A stretch of DNA of 64,000 nt from Haematococcus lacustris. Lineage: Eukaryota > Chlorophyta > Chlorophyceae > Chlamydomonadales > Haematococcaceae. Shown here piece by piece: positions 30,940 through 41,685 of the stretch (positions are counted from its first letter, which is position 1; each line of letters begins with the position of its first letter). Location of the stretch: positions 52,501-116,500 of the forward strand of contig JASKMD010000017.1 in NCBI GenBank assembly GCA_030144725.1, given 5' to 3'. Position numbers and translations under genes: made by a program. The notes beneath the pieces are model-generated. The model made no database searches and had not been told where the DNA came from. It saw only the letters and a list, made by a program, of their open reading frames with translations.

Positions 30940-32553
30940 TATGGATTGAAACCACAAGTCCCTTGCTCGACCGGTTAGGTACGAGGGGAAGAGGGCAGCA
31001 GGGTCAAACCCTTGCAAGGAGCAGTACAGCTCATAGTCCTCTAGAAATGTGACGGCACGACGGCCAGATGCAACGCTATTATCAGACCATTTATCAGGAG
31101 GGGGTAACCCTTTCTTATAAGATGGGTGCTGATTATAATTAGGCATATACATCATAGGTACCCCAGCAAAAGCAGAGGCGTGAGGGGCTGTGAAGCCAGG
31201 TGGTAGGTTAGAATCAGCATGTGCTTTCATGTGCATGTCAGTGTACCAGTGAGGAACCTGAACTGGCCTACCATGCTCATCATACAGTTTAGGTGTGGCT
31301 ACACCAGGGTCACTGGTAGCACGGGTGGTCTGTCGAGGGGGATTAGCTTGAGAGCCATTGTACCCATGTGACAAGACAGGTCCAAAAGGACTCTCACCAT
31401 GCCTAGTGGGAGTGGATTCTCTCCCTCTAGGCCCACCAAACAGTTGAGATGGAGTAGGCAGGTCACCATGGTACACAGGATATGCACGATCAGCCAAAGG
31501 GAAATCAGCATCAATCCTTTGAGCCACATCAGTGTGCAGTACTGCACCGGCATTATAGGGAGTACGGTAGTCATTAAGACGCGGCCCATATGCACCAGGA
31601 TTAGTAGGGGACCTGTTAGGACCACCTGTACTGGGGACAGCACCATTAGCAGGATAAGTAGGAGGCATACGAGGGCCCTTTGTATCTGTAATAGCATGTC
31701 CACCAGCATAACCAGCAGCTCTAAAAGCTGATATACGTTGTGCAGCACGAGCAGATGCTGCAACATCAACCTTAACAGGCTGTGTAAAGTTGGCAGTAGG
31801 TCTCAAAGTACCAGGACTGGCAAATGACATCGGTCGGGCTGCAGTCAGAGGACTAGGACCTCTTACCGTGTTTTGAGCCGCAGCAACGTTGCCCTCCAGG
31901 GTATCCAGGCGTTGTTGCACAGACGAAAGAGCAGCATTACGCTGCGCCAGAGCAGCCACCAGCTCACGGTTGCGCTGTTCCAGCTGGTCCACCCGCGTTG
32001 GCTCAGGGTCGTCCTCCTCTTCCTCATCATATTCAGAGGGATCAGGCGACGGGGTCTGGCGCCTGGTCCGAAGACGAGACGGGGCCGAAGGGCCAGTAAC
32101 ACCAGGATCTGGCGACAGGGAGGGACTAGGATTGGTCGCGGGGGAAACACCAGGAATGTAGACAGGGGCTTCACCAAGATTGGTGGCCGGGGAAACACCA
32201 GGATTGGTGACAGGGGCATCCCAAGGATTGGTGGCAGGTGCGTTGACTGCACCGCCAGGAAGGAGCTCGGGGGCGAGCCCCGCTCCTTCCTCAGGAGCGA
32301 GATCCTGACCAGGGGCAGGCTCTGGGGCAACGGGAGGATCCCCAGCTGGAGGAGCTTCGCCAAGAGCGCCACCTGGAATCCGCGCAGAGCGAGGAACAGG
32401 AGGACCCATTTGCAGGACAACCCCGTTGGCATCAATTACCACAGATCCGGGCATTGCACCAGCGTGGTCCTCCGGGGGCGGAGGAGCAGGCAGAGGCTGA
32501 AATCCTGGGGGCAAAGTCGGCCCGTTCTGGTTCAGAGGAATCTGATGGACCAT
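30940..32553 (-). pseudogene. Chromovirus Gag N-terminal fragment
   Basis: Minus-strand frame starting at the ATG at 32553, downstream of the LTR at 32667-32943. A Pro/Ala/Thr-rich N-terminal third (NPGVSPATN-type repeats) is followed by an acidic run (DEEEEDD), a predicted coiled coil (LEQRNRELVAALAQRNAAL, about residues 190-230), then FLEDYELYCSLQGFDPAALF and ARDLWFQS, the start of the retrotransposon gag (capsid) domain. The domain breaks at about 30940 and the last few codons to 30919 are unrelated. The missing continuation corresponds in kind to 6939-7246 plus 2933-3568. Role in an intact element: capsid assembly and RNA packaging. Confidence 0.82.
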
Positions 32554-32666
32554 CTAGTTGTGGTAATCCTCAACAGTCGGTATATAGCGGATGCGTTGAT
32601 AGCGAACCATAACCGAGAGCTGAGGGACAGGCTTGCAGTCAGACGCTAGTCTGGTCGGAAACCATC

Positions 32667-32943
32667 TGTAACGTGCGGAACCACGCTATAAGCCGAGCGA
32701 TCGTCTAGCGTGTGACTGCGAAGAAACTGTCATGGAGCGGAGTTACAGAGAACCTCGTGAGAGGGCTAGGGCTTAGAACGGGGCCCCCTGGAATCGAACC
32801 AGTTGTCCTCACAGCAGAGCTGCTAGGCTTTAACCTGCCCTACTCACTCGGTAAAAGTAATGCGCCCACCTGCGCCCGCCATAGGCAGTACACCAGGTGT
32901 CGCGGGCAAAGGGGAACGGTGTCGCTCGAGGCTCGCCGTTACA
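32667..32943 (-). repeat. Chromovirus LTR, third copy (5' LTR of gag fragment)
   Basis: A 277-bp LTR, TGTAACG..CGTTACA, nearly identical to 45137-45411 and 51219-51493 except for a small difference near CTAGCGTGTGACTGCGAAGA. The sequence just inside (GATGGTTTCCGACCAGAC, minus strand) is the candidate primer-binding region, shared with the element at 45137-51493. It is inserted in the L1 3' UTR; no matching LTR is found on the other side, so no duplication can be checked. Confidence 0.88.
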
Positions 32944-33437
32944 CCCAAGCGAAGGTCCACACTACCCAAGCAACTCCTCCCTAGAACAACGTCAAGACAC
33001 TGCCCCACACCAACGCCCTCCACCCTAGCTCTACACACTTCCCCAGACCCTCCTCACAAAACGACCCACACGAGCCTTAGCCCACACGAGCCAAAGCCCA
33101 GCCCCTCGACCTGAAAGCTAGAACCCTACCTCCACTACCCTACCCCCATATCAACTCAAGACCACCCAAGCCGCCGGTCCCCTGACACCCAGTCAAACCC
33201 CCGAGGCCCAGCCCATCCCACCCACAGAACGCACGAAGCCCCCAGCAACAACCCTGCAGCTCAGGCTGGCTCGACAGGGAAGGGGACGGGCCACTGCAAG
33301 GAGAGGCGACCAAATAGCTCTCCCCCCCCCCTGCGCCCTGCCCTCGCCCTGCCTAAGCCTCCCTGTTGCCCTCCCCTCCTCCACTCCTCCTGCCCCAACC
33401 CTCCCCGCTGCCCCCTCCTGCTCTCCCCTCCGCTCCC
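32944..33437 (-). other. 3' UTR of the second L1
   Basis: Complement of the L1 3' UTR seen at 13185-13600. It is interrupted at its distal end by the LTR at 32943. Confidence 0.85.
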
Positions 33438-34291
33438 TTAAGGCTGCTTGGCAAACCAGCCCCCCGACGCCTCGGGCCACAACTGGTCGAAGTGGGCAGC
33501 GTCCAGCTCCGGGTCCTTGCCCTTGAACTAGGTGGAGAGCACAGTGCCGCAGAAGCCCACGCGAATGTCCCTCCCCACCCGATGCCAGTCACGCTTGACG
33601 GCCGCGGTGAGGGTGGAGATGACCTCCTCCACGACCCGCCTCGCCACCTGCTGTGGCTGCAGGGCTGTAGCGGCTCCTAAGCTGCGGAGGCGCCACACTG
33701 CGCCCGAATAGGCCACGCGCAGACGGAGCCACAACAAGCTGTCAGGGGGCTGGAAGGGGGGGGCCTCGCCGCCGGTGGGGCGCGCACTGAGGAGCAGCAT
33801 GACGTCGCCCGAGGGAGGGCGGGTGCTTGTGAGGCGGCCGTACACGTCCAGCACCCATTCCCAGCCTGAGGACACGGCGGTGCAGGTCAAGAAGGCGTGA
33901 GTGAGAGTGTCCAGGTGCCCCAGCGGGCATAGCCGGCAGGCGGACGAGCCCGGGGCAGCCGCCCCCTTGAGGATGTGGCCCGCCATGAGGCGGGCGTGGA
34001 GCACCCGCCAGGCCACGATGACATGCTCCCGGCGGAGGGTGGGGTCTTGCAGCTCTTTCCACACCTTCGCACACGGCTGGCCCGCCTGATCACCCACAGC
34101 CAACTGGTCCACAGTGTCGGCTCATGGGGCGGGATGGGCAACGGGCCGCCTGCTGCCACGCCGCTGCTGGGCCCGCAGCTGCCGCTCAGCCTGCTCGGCC
34201 GCTCTCTCCTCCCGCGTAGGCCGCGGGCAGGCCCTGGCGGAGGTGGGTAGAGGGGGTCGGCATTGACGCGCTGGAGCTGGTCACCCTGGAC

Positions 34292-34675
34292 GTATAGTAT
34301 AATGTCGGAGGCCAAGCTGTTACGGGAATCCCTTTACATTACGGGTTGGTTCCGGGCTAGAACGTCTACAAGATAAGCGCGCAGCATCAAAGCGTCTGCG
34401 ACGCCCAGCTTTGTCGACGGCCCCTGCACTTTTTCAGTAAAAACAGCGGTTAGGCAGCGGTTACAGTAAAGATTCTGCACTTTTCCAGTAAAAACAACGG
34501 TTACAGTAAAACTCCGCGGAAGCCACGCTGTCTCCGGCATCCTACAGCCACGCACACAGCCCGCTCACCGATGTGGCGAGCAGCGCAACCCATTCGGAGC
34601 GCGAGGTCAAAGAGGTCTCGGAGCTGTTTTTTACGGGATAATAAAATTTTTACTTTCCCCGTAATGTAAAGGGAT
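34292..34675. mobile_element. MITE in L1, ATCCCTTTACATTACGGG termini
   Basis: Inverted termini ATCCCTTTACATTACGGG (34328) and its complement ending 34675. The first 36 bp (34292-34327) are extra and recur inverted at about 17828-17866 in the Helitron. Comparison with the uninterrupted L1 at 11448-11470 defines the inserted segment. It has internal CACTTTTTCAGTAAAAACA repeats. No target duplication is obvious. Confidence 0.75.
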
Positions 34676-36714
34676 AGAGAAGTCCAGCAGGGTGGTGGCA
34701 GCCTGCCCTCCCGCCCCGGCCCCTGCTCCCCTACGCCCTCCACCTCCTCCACGCCCTCGCCCCCTGCCCTCGCCCCGCCTCCTCGCCTGCCCCCCTCCCC
34801 TGCCCACCCCCTGGGCTCTTCCTTGCTCCTGCCCTTGAGCCTGCTCCTGCGCCACTTGACGCTGTGCGGGTAGAGGTCGGAGGTGGGTGGCTCGTTTCTC
34901 CGGAGTCAGCCTGTAGCTGGGCTTGTTGAGCCGGGCCCCCGCAGCTGGCTCCCAGGCCGCCCCCTCCTCCGCTGAAAAAGCACCTAGGGGCCCCTGCCCT
35001 GTGGGGTCTAGTGGGTAGAGGAGGCCGTTGGGGCACACCCAGTGGGAGGACTGGAGCAGTGGGGTGCGCGCATCACAAACCCCACCCCTGGCCCAACCAT
35101 CAGGCACTCTCACTCCGGCTGTGGAAGCTGCAGGCGGTCCACCATGCCCTGCCAGGGCTCGGGGAGGCAAGCCCTGACCAGTTCAGCAGCCCACCGGGCC
35201 TCGCCCTCCAGCTGGGGGCTGTGGAGGGCCTCCCTCACGTGGCGGACGTGGGTCCAGCCCTGCTCAGCTGCTGCCTCCCTAGCTGCTGGGTTGATGCGGA
35301 CTTGCGCGTTGTACCACAGCGGCTCCGTCAGCACCGAGAAGAAGGACTGGCTAGCGGGGGGCACCGCACGGAACAGCTTGAGCTCAGCCAGGGTCGCCAC
35401 GTGAGCTTGCAGCCGCGGGCTGATGCCTCGCGAGGGGGGGGCGGTGGGGTCGGTGATGAGCCACGTGCTGAGGCCGTGGGAGGGGTCTGCCAGCAGGCTG
35501 TGGGTCAGAGGCCGCAAGGGACGAACCCGGTGCGACCAGAGCTGGGCCAGCATCTTTGCCAGCATGGCCGTGCTGGTGACCCCCAGGTCGGGAAGCCCCA
35601 CCCCTCCCTTCCCCCGGGGCATTACGCAGATGGCTTTGCTAGGGTAGAGGCGGCTGCTGTTGGGGCTGCGCTTGGGGGGCAGGTCTGAGGCTGCCACAAT
35701 GCGGTTGACAGCCAAGGCCATGGCTTGCGCCAGAGGAGCGGAGGGTTGCACGAAAGCCATTCGGTAGATGGACTTGGAGGCCAGGCACTGCTGTGCCACC
35801 TGCACCCGCCCCAGGAGGATAAGGCCTTGAGGCCGCCAAGGGAGGGAGGCTGCCATCATGGCCGCGGCCCCCCCCCGAAGGCGGCCTCGCTGGTGGCAGC
35901 GTAGGAGGCCGCCCCAAGAGGGACCCCTAGGTGGCGCACTGGCACCCCCGCTCGGACAGCTGGGATGACCACCTCCGGCTCCTGCTCCCGCCCGCCCTGC
36001 TGCTGTCCTTGCCCGCCACCTTCCCCCAGCCCACCCCCTAGCCCCTGCTTTCCCAACAGACCCTGCCCGCCCCCTTCCCCCCCGTCACCCCCCCTCCCTC
36101 CCCTCCCTGACCCCTCGTGTTCCGAGCTCCCCTGATAATCCAGCTCTGGCTGGGCGCACGGAAGGGCTGCGCTCTAGCTCACACTCAGCGCAGGGCCCCC
36201 AGCGGTGCGAAACAGGCCCATGGCTTCCACTACCACCTTCCCGTCTCTGACCCGATCGAGCACCGCGATGCTGAGGTCGTCCGCATACTCCTTGGAGGGG
36301 AGCGCGGGGGTCAGGGAGGCCCTGTGCATGGCAAGAGGGATGGAGGGGATGGTGGGGGTGCTGATGCGGCCTGCCAGCTGGAGCGAGCTGAGGTAGCAGA
36401 CCAGCGGCTGGAGCACGATGCACGAGTAGAGCGGGGAGGGCCCGCTGCCCTGCAGCAGCCCCGACGCAAGGGGGAAGCTGTCGGTGAGGTGGCCGTTGAC
36501 CAGCGCCTGGCTCGTGGCACCCCGGTGCAGCAGCTGAGCCTAGCGCACATGCCCCTATCAGCAGAACCCCGTGGCCTCCATTGTGTCCTGAGCAAGCCCC
36601 AGGACACGTTGTCATAGGCCCCCGCCAGGTCCAGCAACAACAAGCAACGGTCCACACACCCCAAGGTCCACACTACCCAAGCAACTCCTCCCTAGAACAA
36701 CGTCAAGAACAACC

Positions 36715-37293
36715 GGGGCTGGTGGTGAGGTACTTCCACGCGGTGGCCCTAGTAACATTCCGCGTTGACTTCGGTCGCACGGATTGGCTGAGCTTCCTCA
36801 CCACCGCACCCAGCGGTGTATATTTTGGGATGCAACAGGAGAGGCTTCCCAGGCTTGAACGGGCACCGCTTCTTCCAGCTAAATACAAATGAGGTCCGGG
36901 TGCCGCACACGACCGTTGTGGGTCATCGTGGTGTTGTGGAGTTGCTGGCGTCGTCAAGGAGGGAAGCTGACAGCTGGCAGCTGAAGTTTGGACTTTTGGA
37001 GCCTGAACTTCAGCTTTTAGTGCGACATCCGACGGACAAGGCGGGAACTGCTCTCGTCAACGAGGAGAAGAGATAGGTCCAGCTGCCGAGTGCACTAGTC
37101 GTTGCTCCTCTCATGCCTCTTTGTTTGCCTTGGCTGCTAGCTGTGGTCTGTGGCTACAGCTAGGGCAGCTTGGTGGGGACATGTCCAGCCTGTGTCCAAC
37201 ATTTGGAGGTGAGAGCAGGCCGCGCCACAAGCGGAAGCTCCTCCCTTAATGCACGCCGCTTCGTACCGGAGTAGTCTTCTTCTTTCTTCTTCT
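36715..37293 (+). mobile_element. SINE-like retroposon copy 2, 12-bp TSD
   Basis: A 579-bp relative of 16215-16805 (GGGGCTGGTGGTGAGG start, CTTCTTCTTT tail), flanked by TCAAGAACAACC (36703-36714) and TCAAGAACAGCC (37294-37305), one mismatch. Inserted in the already rearranged L1. The conserved 3' 75 bp and stem-loop region are present. Confidence 0.87.
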
Positions 37294-37575
37294 TCAAGAA
37301 CAGCCGGTCGTCCACTTCCCTGGCCACGAGGCGCACGTCGCAATTGAGGAGCGTGATGGGGCGGTAGCCGGCCACTTGGTCCCTCGGCTTGCGAGCCTTG
37401 GGCACGAGGGTGATGATGCCGGTCAAAAACTCAGCCAGGGGGGCAGAGTGAGCGGTGTCTGCCAGGGCATGTTGCAACATGGCCCGCAGCGGCCGCCCCA
37501 GCTCCACCCATAGCCGGTCATAGACCTCCATGTGCAGCCCATCTAGCCCCGGGGCCTTATTGTGCGCGCAGCCCT

Positions 37576-38920
<1,345 letters not shown>

Positions 38921-38927
38921 GGGGGAA

Positions 38928-39010
38928 GAGGTGAAGAAGAAGAAGAAGAGGAAGACTACTCCGGTATTCACCGGCGTGCATTAAGGGAGGAGCTACCGCC
39001 TGGGGCGCGG
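38928..39010 (-). mobile_element. 3' end of a Dualen/SINE-type retroposon at the gap edge
   Basis: (GAA)n followed by GACTACTCCGGTATTCACCGG and the conserved 3' tail read on the minus strand. The body lies in the N gap. The stem-loop here pairs as CCGGT/ACCGG. Confidence 0.75.
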
Positions 39011-39510
39011 NNNNNNNNNNNNNNNNNNNNNNNNNNNNNNNNNNNNNNNNNNNNNNNNNNNNNNNNNNNNNNNNNNNNNNNNNNNNNNNNNNNNNNNNNN
39101 NNNNNNNNNNNNNNNNNNNNNNNNNNNNNNNNNNNNNNNNNNNNNNNNNNNNNNNNNNNNNNNNNNNNNNNNNNNNNNNNNNNNNNNNNNNNNNNNNNNN
39201 NNNNNNNNNNNNNNNNNNNNNNNNNNNNNNNNNNNNNNNNNNNNNNNNNNNNNNNNNNNNNNNNNNNNNNNNNNNNNNNNNNNNNNNNNNNNNNNNNNNN
39301 NNNNNNNNNNNNNNNNNNNNNNNNNNNNNNNNNNNNNNNNNNNNNNNNNNNNNNNNNNNNNNNNNNNNNNNNNNNNNNNNNNNNNNNNNNNNNNNNNNNN
39401 NNNNNNNNNNNNNNNNNNNNNNNNNNNNNNNNNNNNNNNNNNNNNNNNNNNNNNNNNNNNNNNNNNNNNNNNNNNNNNNNNNNNNNNNNNNNNNNNNNNN
39501 NNNNNNNNNN
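39011..39510. other. Assembly gap (500 N)
   Basis: Exactly 500 N, the conventional size of a gap of unknown length. It lies next to simple repeats and a retroposon end. Frames spanning it are meaningless. Confidence 0.99.
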
Positions 39511-39756
39511 GGTGGTGTCATAAAATACGAGCTTAAGCAACCATACAACCAGCTAAGATAGCAGACTATTAGCAGTGTAGTGCAGAGTGCTGCCGGGCCC
39601 ACGTAGCGCATTAGAAACCTTGGAGGACTGGTCTTTATCAAATGTGATGTGTTCCCTGCCAACCAAGCCTTGCTGCTGGCAGACCAGCCGCCGTATCTCT
39701 TCTCTCATCTTAGGCCCAAGGCCTGCAATACCGTACCGAGTTGCTTGAGCCATCAA
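39511..39756. other. Unassigned sequence after the gap
   Basis: No gene recognised. A 67-residue minus-strand frame (39553-39756) has no known domain. Confidence 0.4.
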
Positions 39757-39850
39757 TCAGGCGCTCCCAACATGGGGTTGGTAATATGCATGCAAGTACT
39801 CTCTCAATACTGCATCTTTTTCGATAGCGTTTGTCACATTGGCAGCTGCA
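39757..39850. repeat. Left half of the target repeat interrupted by Dualen
   Basis: TCAGGCGCTCCCAACATGGG to GTCACATTGGCAGCTGCA, matching 63792-63881 of the intact copy at the window end. The last 18 bp (39833-39850) are the Dualen target duplication. Confidence 0.88.
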
Positions 39851-39940
39851 AGAAGAAGAAGAAGAAGACTACTCCGGCGAAGCCGGCGTGCATTAAGGGA
39901 GGAGCTTCCGCCTGGGGCGCGGCCTGCTCCCACCACCTAA
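39851..39940 (-). other. Dualen 3' terminus: conserved tail and (CTT)n
   Basis: Read on the minus strand: AGGTGGTGGGAGCAGGCC to CTTAATGCACGCCGGCTTC, a hairpin CCGGC-TTC-GCCGG, GGAGTAGT, then CTT repeats. It matches the last 75 bp of the SINE-like elements at 16215 and 36715 and the fragment at 38934. Presumed site where RT begins first-strand synthesis. Confidence 0.82.
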
Positions 39941-40458
39941 CCTGGATGTGAAGAACCCCTTCAACCCCCATCCTTGACACCTGCCCTGAGTCTGTAGCTG
40001 GTTCTGGCTATGCTATGTGAGCTAATGACCGCATGTCTAGTCAGTTTATTCAGCAGTTTAGTGGTGTTGGTTTGCGTGATGCCTACACAGTAAAGCACAT
40101 AATTTGAACAGGCCTGATTTGACCGTTCTATCAAATTTGCCCTTACACACGCACGCTTCCTTTCATGCACGGTCGTTGGAGGTTGTGAGGGTGGTGCAAA
40201 TCGATTCGGGGAGGATCATCGCGTTGTGTCGGTTGAGATGTGGCTGTCGCCGGTTACGCCCATTTGAACCTTCCCGGTTGTTAAGGTCCCGGGTGCACTG
40301 GCGCGACGACTTATCCGTGCGAGCGCGGCCCCAATAGACACCTTGGTGGGAGCCCGATGTATCACACTTGGTGCGCTTCGGTCTACTGCTACCCTTTGGC
40401 CGAGTCCTTGCGTCGAAAGTACTCTTTCTAAGCGCTCCTGTCATTTTACTGGCCTCAT
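39941..40458. other. Unassigned sequence, possible Dualen 3' UTR or insertion
   Basis: No gene or repeat membership recognised. It lies inside the 18-bp-TSD-bounded unit. Confidence 0.4.
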
Positions 40459-40897
40459 GTGCCCAGGTCCCACCGCACACCACCAGCCCCCATGGCCAAA
40501 CCGACCACTGGTGGTTCTCGGCAGTCCAGCTTGGCTCTATACAGCGCAGGCGAGAGGGCCAGAAGGCTCTTGGCAGCTGCTAATGCTGACTTGAAGGTCA
40601 AGAGCATCCGGCCACAGCCATACATGGCAGCTGTGGCCTGGGAACATAGCGTTTCATGTGCCACCCTCTACAGAGTCATCAAGAGGGATGGGGTGATTGC
40701 GAAACGTGGGTGCCCAACAACTCTGTCAGCTGTGGAAGAGAAGCAGTTGCGGGACTTGGTAGTGAGGGGCTAGCAGCAGGGTGCGGGTGTCACCACGACA
40801 GCATTGCTTGCAGCCATGAGGACAACGCAATGGGTCACGGAGCGCAAGAGCAAAGTGGAAAAGCCCCTTGGAACAAATTGGCGTCACTCGGAATTTA
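40459..40897 (+). pseudogene. Helix-turn-helix transposase N-terminal fragment
   Basis: A 104-residue frame with VSCATLYRVIKRDGVIAKRGC then TTLSAVEEKQLRDLVV. The spacing of SxxTLxRxIK and TTLSxxEExxL resembles the DNA-binding helices at the start of pogo/CENP-B-like transposases. A TAG (about 40771-40773) interrupts it, after which QQGAGVTTTALLAAM continues in the same frame in the style of the next helices. No DDE catalytic domain follows. It lies in opposite orientation to Dualen, in its 3' flank. Confidence 0.45.
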
Positions 40898-41685
40898 GTT
40901 ATAATTAGTTATGTGAAGCATACAAACATAAATCGATAACAATTTATGTGAAGCATACAAACATAAATTGAGAAGAGCGTGCATTCAAGAAAAGTGGTTT
41001 ATACCCCCATAGCAATGATAGCATGCTAGCAGCAGCAGCAACCAACATGGAGGGTGGCAAGCAGCAACCAGCATACAAACCCTAGAACCCTTGGCCGTTG
41101 ATGACGCAATGTTGCGTGTTGCAGCTCAACGATCAGCCCAACCGCAGCCCAGCTTACGTTTCCCAGCAGAGGGTAGGTTCTGTTTCAAGCATGAGGTGGT
41201 TGCTGAGGCAGCCAAGAAAGCAGCCAAGGCCAGGAAGGGATCTTGCATGTAGCATGCTTGCATGTGCATGTGCACAACTTCAAGTGCCTGTGGACTGCTA
41301 CCGGGTAATGTTTTTGACCAGCTGCTGGCCTTGCTAGGGGCAGTGGGATGGGTAGCCGCATCTACAAAAGTTTTGGTACCAGTCTTTGTGTAGGTGGATA
41401 GGGGCGACGGCATGTTCACATTAGAGGACTTTAAATGCAAAGCTGGATTTTTGGGGGTAGGGTACTAAAACATGTGATAACTTGGCAGCTAGTAGGCATA
41501 AGGAGACAATGAAAGGCACAGTGGAGAGGTGCTATAAAGAGCTACACGGCTATGTGCTTGGCTTTCACAATGGTACTGGAATGAAGTGGCACGGGGCCTT
41601 CAACATTAAAAGATGTTCAAATTAGAAACCTTACTGTGTATGGCTTCCATGTGTAGCTTGGTATGTGTGTTGTAAGTGATGCCGC
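40898..41685. other. Unassigned sequence downstream of the Dualen ORF
   Basis: Probable 3' UTR of Dualen. Two AACATAAAT(C/T)GA-type short repeats near 40920-40975. No coding frame with a recognised domain. Confidence 0.45.

Larger units (their letters stand above)
33438..37575 (-). pseudogene. Second L1-type LINE, rearranged ORF2 with RT motifs
   Basis: Minus-strand LINE ORF in several frames. 37294-37575 holds RT block NKAPGLDGLHMEVY and AGYRPITLLN. 36085-36660 holds LLLLDLAGAYDNV and KEYADDLSIAV (about 36258-36300), the YADD catalytic box. 35110-36056 holds the post-RT region (GGVGLPDLGV). 33438-35100 matches the C-terminal half at 10609-12549, including CRLCPLGHLDTLTHAF. Damage: a 3' UTR piece joined directly to RT at about 36662-36714, a MITE at 34292-34675, a deletion of about 240 bp relative to the first copy near 34255, several frameshifts, and the same TAG (33528-33530) before the last 30 codons. 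Its 5' end runs into the GCGT repeat. Confidence 0.82.
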
